Shown here: positions 27,001 to 36,720 of the stretch, piece by piece
Position numbering within the stretch: the first letter of the stretch is position 1
How the letters are laid out: the number at the start of each line of letters is the position of its first letter
Origin: Centropus unirufus
Lineage: Eukaryota > Chordata > Aves > Cuculiformes > Centropidae
Direction of reading: 5' to 3'
DNA length: 64,000 nucleotides
Assembly: GCA_013397695.1 (NCBI GenBank)
Contig: VYZI01000346.1
Coordinates: forward strand, 294,381 to 358,380
Program-made: the position numbers and the translations under genes
The notes under the pieces: model-generated
The model's database searches: none
What the model was told of the DNA's origin: nothing
What the model saw: the letters and a program-made list of their open reading frames with translations, nothing else

Positions 27001-28578
27001 GCAGCTGACACTGAGACCTTCATACGTCCGATTGAAAGGGTTGGCATTCAAAGCCTGCTCACAACGCTGCTGGATTTCCCACCAGCCTCAACTGGTTTCC
27101 GGTATTCTTGGAAAAAAACCCCACCACCGGCCCAGTTAACTGATCTTATCTGCTGTGTCTGTTCCAGGAATGGGAAGCAATGGGAGTGGAGCAACTGCGT
27201 GTCAGCACGGTGGATCTCACTGGAGTCCCCACCTTGGAAAACCTCTGCAAGGGTGTTGAATTCATACTGAAACACCGAGCCTGCGGTAACAGTGTCTATG
27301 TGCACTGCAAGGCAGGACGCTCCCGCAGTGCCACCATGGTGGCAGCGTATTTAATTCAAGTAAGCAGGGTTCTGTTCTCAAGGGGGTTTATTTTCATACA
27401 GCCTGGGTGAGTCCAGCCAGCCGTTACCACTTCCTTCTGCTCGAGTGAGCATGTACAGGTACATTAATATTCCATGATTTTACAGTCTGGAGACCCACTT
27501 GAAAAGAGGTAGGTAGCTAGGCTCCAGACTTACACTGCTGTCTTGTAGAACACGGGAAATGCAAGGGTAAATGAACAAGCAAAACTTGGTTTGCTGAACA
27601 GTGGTCTAAGCTTTCTTTGATAATCTCATTTATCTACGCACACCTTGTTCATCTGTGCTTACAGTCCTGTCAAGATAATGCTTCCTGGAAATGAGATAGT
27701 AGTGAAGCTGCAGAGGAGCTGCTGCTGCAAGTAGCATTCTCATCTGTCTATACAGTTTGCCTCTGCCAGCTCTGTTATTAGCACAGGCACTGATATTTGG
27801 ATTTTATGGGAAAGAGACTGGTGCTGCAACAAAGCTTAGAAACACCTGGTCTGCTGGTATCTGTTGCTGGTTGTGACAGACCAGTCAGACTTCAGGAAGC
27901 TGCTTAGTTCACTGGGCATTAGTGCTGCGAGTTCTTGAATGTTTCTGCTGTTCCTAATTAATTTATGGAGGAATAGATTGAGATGGGAATGACAAGTCAC
28001 TCATGAGGATAGGTTCACTGAGCACAAACACCTGGTTTTGTAGTTCAGAGTTTCTCTGTGGTTATCTGAAGTGGCAAACCTTTCCAAGCCTTTTGGTAAA
28101 TACAAGGATCAAGAGAAGGAGCTTTCTTTTTCAGAGTTTCTCCATAGACCCAACTGGGTAAGCCAGCGCAAACAACAAAATCCCACCTTTGGCTTCTTCT
28201 GTTGGTATTACTAAAGCCTGGTTCCCCAGGCAGGAACCATTTCTCTTTATCCACAGCACTCACGTCCTGAGCTTGCATTGACATTGATATTTGGGTCCCT
28301 CTGAAGGGAAAATGAAGTAAGCAGAAGGGACAAAGAAGCAGTTATCTAACAATCCTAATGTTGCCTGTAGCCTCAAGAGGGTTCCATTAACCGGTGCAGG
28401 TACGGAACGATTTTCACTCGCAGGGTTTCTGCCTTTTCAGCTGCATCACTGGAGCCCTCAGGAAGCAATAGAATCTATTGCCAAGATTCGTCCCCACATC
28501 CTTATTCGGCACAAGCAAGTCCAGGTCCTGGAGACATTTCACAGGAAGATGATTGCTGGGACTGCAGAGTGTCAATAA
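26384..28578 (+). CDS. PTPMT1: PTPMT1, mitochondrial phosphatidylglycerophosphate phosphatase (5' end in gap)
   Basis: A dual-specificity-type phosphatase of the inner mitochondrial membrane that dephosphorylates phosphatidylglycerophosphate in cardiolipin synthesis. Visible coding exons are 26385-26540 (in frame from 26385), 26613-26693, 27168-27359 and 28441-28578. Their donors are AGG|GTAAGG, CAG|GTGAGC and CAA|GTAAGC. All junctions are phase 0, giving 188 visible residues against about 201 in human. Exon 1 carries the LLFYPTLLY segment of the mitochondrial/membrane anchor, then WFHRIDGAVLLGALPLR. Exon 3 carries the catalytic P-loop VHCKAGRSRS (Cys-x5-Arg), with the upstream Asp in STVDLTG. 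Exon 4 ends TAECQ and a TAA. The N-terminal few residues and the ATG lie in the gap. It is tail to tail with KBTBD4. Confidence 0.96.
27360..28440 (+). other. PTPMT1: PTPMT1 intron 3
   Basis: About 1.1 kb between GTAAGC (27360) and a TTCTGCCTTTTCAG acceptor (28440). I see no repeat or embedded gene. Confidence 0.85.
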
Positions 28579-28644
28579 GAACTATCAAAGCACAGGCTGC
28601 TTTAAAAAAAAATGACAGCTTATTTGTGGTACTTATTGACCATC

Positions 28645-28650
28645 AATAAA
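28645..28650 (+). terminator. PTPMT1: PTPMT1 poly(A) signal AATAAA
   Basis: The first canonical AATAAA after the PTPMT1 stop, 67 bases downstream. It implies a very short 3' UTR ending near 28665-28675. Confidence 0.8.
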
Positions 28651-28692
28651 GACATTTTTATATGAATTACAGTACAGGGGAGGCTGGGCTGT

Positions 28693-28698
28693 TTTATT
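28693..28698 (-). terminator. KBTBD4: Distal KBTBD4 poly(A) signal candidate (AATAAA on minus)
   Basis: TTTATT on the plus strand reads AATAAA on the minus. It lies 43 bases past the PTPMT1 poly(A) signal; use of this site would make the KBTBD4 transcript end overlap the PTPMT1 3' end. Confidence 0.4.
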
Positions 28699-28855
28699 AA
28701 AGCTTGCTTTCCTTGCAGCAAATCCCTTCGTTCTCTTGGAGCCCCACAGTTCTTTTCATCAACATAGAGTGCCAGTACTGAGTTGAGATGCAATCCACTG
28801 AAGTTCTATAATATTTTGCAGCAAACGAAAAAGAAAACTTTGTCTCAGCAAAGAC

Positions 28856-28861
28856 TTTATT
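28856..28861 (-). terminator. KBTBD4: KBTBD4 poly(A) signal candidate (AATAAA on minus)
   Basis: Reads GAATAAAG on the minus strand, about 800 bases past the KBTBD4 stop. It is met first by KBTBD4 transcription and is my preferred end of its 3' UTR. Confidence 0.55.
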
Positions 28862-29663
28862 CAGATTCTTACCCAAAGGGTTACAGTGCCCACAGAGACG
28901 GGTAGGATGAAGTGGTCTTAATTGTCTTGTATCAATACTATGTTGTGATTACAGGTGGGGATTCCTGTACATTAAAAGAAGCCAGTGCTCCTAAAAATCA
29001 TCTCCCTCTTGATGGCAGGTGATGACAGAGCAGTAAGCAAGTTCCTAGTCTGTTACCACTCCTCTAGGAGTGGTATATAACACACTGTATGTATACAGTG
29101 CTGTATTAATACAACCTACTAAAAGTCTTGGGGTCTGTTCTGCTCTCTGTGTCCTGTAAATATCTCTACCAGTCCTTCCTTCTACAGTAGGGACATAGGA
29201 ATGTTTAAATGGGGATGTCCCTGGAGGACACAGTGCATATTTAACTGTGTCTGGCATGGCAGGAACACACAGTCTTGCAAGCAGGTAAAACTAGCAATCT
29301 GGGCCAAGGATGACATCATCCATATGCTAGAAGATCTGTTATTGGTGGTTTCTTCCAGGCTAAAAACCATTTGCTGCAGTCTGGACCTCAAATGCAAGCA
29401 GCTTGTCTTCAAGGGATCAAAGTGATAGCATTTAGTCCATCTGAAATCTAAGATGCAGCAGTTCAGCTTTAACAGTGCTATGTGGAAGAACAGACCCACA
29501 GACAGAAAGCCTTTAATTCCTCTGCACGGGTACAGACTATGGGCTCTTTACGAGATGTTGTCAACCCGTAGCAATTGGGGCTGATGCTGAGGGTGGGGGG
29601 TGTCTCAGCTGCAGAGCAGAAGACAGTTGCTGCCCTTGCTATCACTGGACCTGTTCTTCCTGC
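28862..29663 (-). other. KBTBD4: KBTBD4 3' UTR (inferred)
   Basis: About 0.8 kb between the KBTBD4 stop and its nearest minus-strand AATAAA. It has no coding signal. ORFs of up to about 105 codons here are chance frames. Confidence 0.55.
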
Positions 29664-32600
29664 TTAGGCCAGGACAAACTGCAGGTTAGTGAGCAGCACT
29701 TTGATGCCACTTGTGACTGTTACAACAGAGGTGGCCGGGTTAAGTTTAAAAGTATTTGCATCACCCTTTTTATAGCGGTCACGGAAGACATAGATGCTGC
29801 CATTGCAGCTGGCAATTTTCCAGAGGGATGGTACTGAGCTCCAGGCATCTGGCAGGCATAGCCGGGTGAAACTATCCAGTAGGGGATTATAGCAGAGCAG
29901 TGAATCCCCCTCAGCGACAATGAACACCACATCCTTGTGGACAGCAGCATGCATGCGCCCTGCAAAAGGCAGCACGTATGGCTTCACGTGGCATTTCTCT
30001 GTGTTGGTATCATAGCACTGAATTAGCCGAGAGGGCTTGGTAAAGAAGTCCAAGTCATTTTCCTCCCCACCTAGCAGATAAATGACACCGTTAAGGTTTA
30101 CACCTGCAGCTCCAGAAACTGCTACTTCCAGCTGGCTGGTCTCTGTCCAGACATTGTCCCGTACCCTGTAATATATGACAGCATTGGAGAGTGTGTCCTG
30201 TAGAGTCTTACCCCCCAGTGAATATATTGCATCCTTGCTTGGCACAGAGACAAGGGTATGCTGGAGCCGGTCACGGGGCAGAGGGGCACACCATTCCCAG
30301 TCTATAGTCGCATTGTTGCACTTCCACATGCGCCGTGGAATGGAGCCACCAACAACATACAGGTCGCTACCGTGCTTGCAGGCTGCAGTGATCTGGTGAC
30401 ACAGGCTGTTCTGGCCACTGACACTTATGGAATCATCATCAGCACAATGCAGAGAGACAGCGAGCGAATGCGTACGTGACGACTCCTTTCCGATCAGGTA
30501 GATGTGAACATTTTCTCCAATCACCTGAGAGAAAGGAGGAATGTGTCAGCACAACTGGACCTGTGTAAACAAACATGAGTGATGTCTAAGACTGAATTTT
30601 TCAGCTTAGAACCCACCCAAGGTGTGTGACATACTTCCCTCATCCTGCCAACCTACAGCATTCATGATTCCGAGCCTCGAAGCCTTAGGTAAGGGCTGGC
30701 TACATCACTGATGGAGAAATATAATAATGGGAAAGCCATCCTTAGATTTCTGAATGGTCTCTTTAGTAACTGAGCATCTGGCAAAATAAGTTACTCGTGG
30801 CATTACTCCAATCACCAGTGAAAGCAGCCTCAGGTTAAATTACAAAAGCTGTCAGCGGGGATGCTATTTATGACAAAAAGCATTCCTCACACAAGCACCA
30901 TGAATTTAAATGGCAATTGGGTTTTGCAACTTTCAAGTCACACCTGTGAGCAGAATGCCCTGCCTTGGGAAGTCCAAAACCAGCACGTGCTGCACCAACT
31001 CGGGCACACAAGGTCTTTTTATACCTTCAGACTTGATCGCAGTGTCTCCGAAAAGCCCGCTCGCTCCTCCTTGTTAAAGTTGATCCAGGTTTCTATGGCA
31101 ACTGTAGGATTCTGAGAACATGGAACGCCATCTGTGGTTTGGGGACAGAAAGGCATTTATCACATCTAGACAAAGGTGTATGTGCTCAGGAATATCCTTT
31201 TCCTGCACTTCCCTCCCCCTACTCCTACCACAAACCCTACTTTCTAGAGAAGAAAAAAGATAACGAGCTTTATAGATTTTGGCTGGCATGATCAGCACTG
31301 CCAGACAAACAACTGCATGAAATTAGTTTGTATAAATATAAGGCAGAGATGCCAGACCTGAAGCACTTTGGATGAGTTTCAACAGAGGAACCTATTTCTA
31401 GAGAAAGAGGGCAGGAAAGAAAACTTGAGTGCTTTGTGACAACAAATAAATATTTTCCTATTTAAGCATTCAGGCAAAAAGATTCATTTATTTGAGAATC
31501 CCAGCAGCTGCCTTTCTTTCTGGCTGGCCCTAGAAACCTATCCAGCAAGTTATCTACAGAAATCGTCCTTCTCTGAGCACTCTCAGACCCTCAAGACTGA
31601 ACATCTGGTGTTGCTGCTATCCTCTTAACATTTGGAAATCCCCAAAGAGCTGCTGTAGCTTTCTTTAGCAGGGTGACAGCAGGAAATGCTCAGCAGACTG
31701 CATCAGATTTGAGTTTCCAGACATAACTGGACGTTCTGGTTGTGCCAGACTATTGCATCACCATCATCAGTCCATTACCTCGAATACCTAGAGATGACGA
31801 TGATGCACTATCTGTAAGGATTCTCATATGCATAGCATCCACTTAAAGGCTATTTTAGGTCTTACGGACAGATTTGTCAGTATTCCAGAGAGCCAGTCAC
31901 GGCAGGTTTATTGTTGTAACAGCACATAGCGCACATGACACACGAGCTATAGTTATTTACTCATTATGTAGTTTAAGTAAGAAAGGGGCAGTCTTTCTGG
32001 TTCCGGACATCGGAATGTGGAAGCTGCTTCAACATTCTTGCTTCCTCTAGCAACGATACATAAAGACACACAAACGAAGTTGCAACTGTAGCATCATGGA
32101 GTGGTTTCCAAGTGCTGGCTGTACCTACTGCTAAGAGCCAACCTTGCCTTGGGGTGCATGAAGCACAGCGTTGCCAGTTGGTGGAGGGAGGCGATTGGCC
32201 TACTCTGCTGCACTTGGAGTACTGTGTAGTTCTGGGTGCCACAGTATAAAAAGGATTCTGAGCTACTGGAGAGTGTCCCGAGGAGGGCAACAAAGTTGGT
32301 GGTGGGCTTGGAGGCGAAGCCCCATCAGGACTGGCTGAAGTACTTTGGTCAGCTCTGCCTGGAGAACAGTCTGAAGGACCTCATCCCAGACTACTGCTTC
32401 CCCACAAGGGGAGAAGGAGGAGGAGCATGGGCTGATTTCGCTGGTGACCAATGCCAGAACACGAGGCAGGAAGATGTGCCAGGGAGAGGTTAGGTTGGAT
32501 ATTAGGAAAAGGTTCTTTACACAGAGGGTGGTGAAGCACTGGAAGAGCAGGCACGGCACCACACCTGACAATATTCAAGAAGCATTTGGACAATGCCCTC

Positions 32601-35600
32601 AGACACATGGTGTGAATGCTGGCGTTGTCCTATGCTGGGACAAGAGTTGGATTTTACGATCCTTGTGAGACCCTTCCACCTCTAGACATTCTGTGATTCT
32701 ACACTAGAGAAGCAAAGAATCTTTAAGGATTGGTGGCCATTGGACTAAGTTGTCGATGTGTTGACACACGCTTCATAACACTGCATCATTGCACCCACTG
32801 CTGTGGAAGGGTATTTCCTTTAGGAGAAGGGTAATTACTGTACTACCCAAGATGTTACAATGACTCTATTTCAGACAGCTGAGTGTCTGGCCTAAATAAT
32901 CCAAACAATAATATACAACTGTCAATAACATTAACACGCTCTAAAAATAAGGCTTGTGCTAATTAAGCATTCTTACAAACATTGAGCTGTTCCATTACTG
33001 TGTTAAATGGTTACAAACTAAAGCAAAAAAAAACCTTTAATCAGATGTAATTTCTGGTAAGGTTTCTTTGGTTTACTTTTAATGCAAACAGAAATACAAA
33101 TTGTTGAAAGTTACTAAGTTATGTTTAAAAACCCTGTCATACTCCTGACCTGTGACTCAGGAACAGCTGGGAATTACCAGCATCCTCTGTGTTCCTTTGC
33201 TATAGCCCAGATGCCTCTCGTCCAGTAACAATTAATAGGGGGTTTTATTTCTGATTAAGTTATCCAGAATGTTTTGCTTTGCTTAGCTTAGCTAAACCTC
33301 TCAATAGACAGTGATGATGCAAGCCTGGATCTTTCCATGTTTTTAGTTCCATCCCTGACAGACTCTCTGAAAGCCTCTTTTATATCCATGTCCTGACTAG
33401 TCTCACGAATTTCTTACCCGTAAGGATGTCTGTCAGTAGGCGAAGAGGAAGGTGTAGGAATTCCTCTGTGTCTTGCAGTTGAGACAAATGTGACTTCGCA
33501 CAGTGTTTGGCGGCTGTGTAGAGCTCCATGTCGCTGTGTTGATCTGCCAACCACATGACCTGCAGACAGTTCCTAACCTGCACCGTACGGGCCAGAAAAC
33601 GGGAGCACTCTTCAAAAAGGGCGGTCAGCTGATACATGTCTGCCACTTCGTAGGTTTCCTGCAACTCCTCTGCCCTCAGCTTTACTGTGCCATGGTAAAT
33701 ATAGTCCACAAGGAGCTGAAAGACACTCTCACTAACGTCCTGCAGCTCAATCACCCTGTTGTGGGCCTCCTTTAGATTGGAAGTGAACATAGAACGGAAA
33801 AAGCAACTCTGAGCTGAGAGGACCAAACGGTGCAGCTGGAATTCTTTGCCTTCCACTGATATCGTAACATCAGCAAAGAGCTCATCCTCCAGGCATAATT
33901 TCATGATACCCTGGGCCACACGGCCCGAGTGGGAGCGGTCAGTGAAGGTGTAGTTCACAAAGTAGTTTTCTTCTGCAGAGGAACCGCCAGTCTCTTCTGA
34001 GGAGTCCATGGTGCTGCAGAGATCAGGCCTCCAGCACTCTGTAAAATCACAATAATCACATGGTTTCTTTACTCCACCATCAAGACTATGCCGTACTTCA
34101 GGATACATGGAAAAAAAATCAAGCATTTTGGTAAGAGGCCAGCATATTTTAGACTGAATATAAATAGTGGAGCCAGAAATTTCTGCTCGAGCTTCAGAAT
34201 CTCAAACAAATGAGAAGTTGGTATTATTAAAATATACACCAAACTTCCAGTACAGTAAGCACCACATGCTAGCAGAACTGGGAGACATGCATATCTTTTC
34301 ACTGTTCATTTCACTGACACAAAGAAACGCGGCAACAATTATTCAAGTGGAAAGTCCAGCAACCGCCCTAGGAAACTTGTGAAGCCAAAAGAATGTGGTA
34401 GCTGGGCTAGATGGGGAAAGGATTACAGTTTCACACTAACAAAGAGCACAGTTCATATCATCATGAAGAGTTAATTACCACCCAAAATGAAAACAATGGA
34501 TCTGTGCAGTGGTATCCCGTAAGATGGGCTTCTTTTTACCAAAAAGATTCACAAGACATCTGCCAGACATAACCCCCCAGCCCTTCAAGCTAACCAAGTG
34601 AGATAACTGATTGATGGTTCTGCTCAGTTTTTGGCACCTACAATGGGCAAAATAACCTGTTAGGATGTTGTTAGCCACTGCTTCCCAAGCAGCAAGGAGA
34701 ACTCGGTTTCAAAGACAACACCTCTTAGTAGGTGTAACCAGAGATTATTTGCAGAGGTCCAAGCAATGTGTGGGTTGAAAGAGCATCTGAACCAGAGAAG
34801 GACTGCTGTAAATGAGCTCTTAATATTAACATGGGTCCTGGCAGCTTTAGGAGCAAACAGGTGACTGTCTGTGTTTGCTTTAAACTTATTTTTACACCTC
34901 AGCAGTCAGCCATGGTGATTGATATCACATATTTCTTCAGTTAATACTGAACACAACTTCCAGAACAATGTTTCCCAAAGGAGGCATTTTCTCCAGGAGA
35001 TTCATAGTTACTCATTCCTGCTTTATCTGTCAAACATGCATTTTCTCACAATAGCTCTACTTGATATAGGAGGGCTCCTAAGTTCTTGGTGCTCAAGCCC
35101 TTTTCATAGGAAGGGGTGTTTACATCCTTAATTGGCTGGACAAGGCCGTCCCATCCCTGTTAATGGCCTGCTTTAATTATACCCTTATTGGGATTTTACA
35201 ATAGTTCTGGTCTGTCTCAAAAGTACCTACACATAAGCCTGTAAGAGACTGAGGAACTGCAATTAGCACAGAACACACCAGTACTGGTTTTCCAGCTTTA
35301 CCAAGTACAAGCCCATACTGCAAACTGGCTCTCGCTTCAGCTCAAGCTCTTGATCCTTACAGTCAAGGTGCTCAGAAGCTGCAGCCCTGAACGCCAAAGG
35401 GACCGAGCGGAGCATGGGGATACGGATGGATGAACTCTCAGCCCTCTTAGCACAGCGGACCAGCTGCCCCCAGCGTCCCGCGCCACTGCCCGAGGACTGG
35501 TGCCAAGTCACGAGAGAAACTTCCTAAACATCTACAGACCACGGCAAACCTCACCTCCTTCCCAAACAAAGCTCCCCTCCGCACCTGGGGCAAGGCTGCT

Positions 35601-35944
35601 GGAGAGAGAGGGACGGGCACAACCAAGTTGTTGTTTTCCTTGATGGCTTTGTGGTTTTGCTTTATGGGACTTGTGTTTTTTTGGTTGGAACAACCATAAA
35701 GTCAAACCTTACCCTCCAGACGCTACCAAGGCAATGGCCCGTGCCCCGTGCGGCCGGTGCCACGCAGGGCCCGGGGAGCACACCAGGCCGCGGCTCGCCC
35801 TCCGGGGGCGGGCAGGGAGCGCAGCCCCCGCCATGGCCGCCCCACGGCTGAGGGAGCCGCCTCACCTCCGCTGCCTCAGCCCTAGGGGCCCCAACCCCCC
35901 CCCGCCGCGGCCCCTCGGTACCCACCTGCGGCGCCTCCCTTCAT
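29664..35944 (-). CDS. KBTBD4: KBTBD4, BTB-Kelch substrate adaptor of CUL3 ubiquitin ligase
   Basis: KBTBD4 is a CUL3-RING ligase adaptor whose known target is the CoREST (LSD1-HDAC1/2) complex. Coding exons in transcript order are 35944-35926, 34038-33418, 31131-31025 and 30524-29664. Their phases fit (19, 621, 107 and 861 nt), giving 535 residues against 534 for the long human form. Exon 1 encodes MKGGAA; joined to exon 2 it gives MKGGAAECWRPDLCST before the internal start MDSSEETGGS. The BTB domain is at about 55-165 (ELFADVTISVEGKEFQLHRL), followed by a BACK region with NCLQVMWLADQHSD. The third exon gives VPCSQNPTVAIETWINFNKE. The last exon carries the Kelch repeats (about 250-535), including LYVVGGSIPRRMWKC and VIYLLGGEENDLDFF. 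The ORF upstream of 34038 in exon 2's frame is intron. Expression should start at the shared CpG island with NDUFS3. Confidence 0.97.
31132..33417 (-). other. KBTBD4: KBTBD4 intron 2
   Basis: About 2.3 kb between donor G|GTAAGA (33417) and acceptor AACCACAG (31132). It contains a CR1 fragment at about 32149-32702. Nothing else is recognised. Confidence 0.85.
32149..32702 (+). mobile_element. CR1 LINE, 3' fragment
   Basis: The plus strand carries CR1 landmarks in order: 'tggagtactgtgtagttctggg', 'agagtgtcccgaggagggcaa', a 'gcctggagaa' block, 'gttaggttggatattaggaaaagg', 'agggtggtgaagcactgg' and a terminal 'acattctgtgattctac'. It is 5'-truncated and decayed, and antisense to KBTBD4, in whose intron it lies. 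Confidence 0.93.
34039..35925 (-). other. KBTBD4: KBTBD4 intron 1
   Basis: About 1.9 kb between donor GCAG|GTGGGT (35925) and acceptor GTGATTTTACAG (34039). The right-hand end is in the CpG island. I recognise no repeat or gene inside. Confidence 0.85.
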
Positions 35945-36720
35945 GCCGCCGCCCCGGGCTGCCCCAGCGGCCGCTCCGTCGCCCCGCGCCGCCGGGCACT
36001 TCCCGCTTCCGCCCGCCCACCCGGAAGCGCCGCCGAGGAGCCGCGCGCGCGCCCGTGCCCTCCCGGAGCGGCAGCTTCCGCTTCCGGTCCGTGCCCTTGC
36101 CCGTCCGGGGATGCTGGCGGCGGCGGCGCGGGGCCTGGTGCGGGGCCTGGTGCTGCGAGGTGAGGGCGGCGAGGCCAGAAGTCGTTTCTGTTAGAAAAAG
36201 CGGAATATTCCGATTTAGGCAAAAAAAAAAATTAATCCGGCAGCGAGGGTGCCTCCAGAGTCCCGCGGGCCCTGCTCGTCCTGGAGCCGGGGGCACCCGC
36301 GGCGCGGCCTGTGCTGAGCCGGGGCCTGCAAGGCCGGGCCCCGAACCCGCGGGAGATTCGGCTGTCGTGAAGCCCATCGTAACGTTAAAAGTGGGACCTT
36401 GGAAAATAACGGCACGCGCGTGAGGTTTCTAGGAATATTTATCCAGGTGCACACAAGCGGGAAAGGCATCCCGCCCCCGTGCCGTGGATGGGGCGCGAGG
36501 CCCGGCCCTGGCAAGGGACGCTCGCTGTCCGGAGCTCCCGAACGCGCCTCGGAGCGTTTGTTCGGGGGCGTTTTCGCTATCGGTGAGACGTGTGTGTTTC
36601 TCTCGGCAGCTGGCGCAGGCCCGGCGGCGGCGCAGGCTCGGCTGACGGGGAGCTCCGCCGCGGAGACGCGCCGTGAGTGAGCGGGGCTGGGGCGCGGGGG
36701 GCCCTGGAAGAGGCCGGGGT
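35700..36720. promoter_or_regulatory. CpG island with bidirectional KBTBD4/NDUFS3 promoter
   Basis: Very GC- and CpG-rich. The KBTBD4 ATG (35944, minus) and NDUFS3 ATG (36111, plus) are separated by only 166 bases. The interval has no TATA box. It has several ETS/GABP-type cores: CCGGAAG at 36021-36027, CTTCCG at 36075-36080 and CTTCCGG at 36081-36087. GABP (NRF-2) sites are typical of nuclear genes for respiratory-chain subunits. Motif function here is inferred. Confidence 0.8.

Noticed and set aside
32236..32668. ORFs of 74-102 codons near 32.4 kb
   Set aside because: They fall inside a decayed CR1 3' fragment.
34039..34126. Upstream in-frame extension of the KBTBD4 exon to MLDFFSMYPE
   Set aside because: A clear acceptor (TTTTACAG) at 34039 shows it is intron, and the 19-nt exon at 35926-35944 gives the conserved N-terminus instead.
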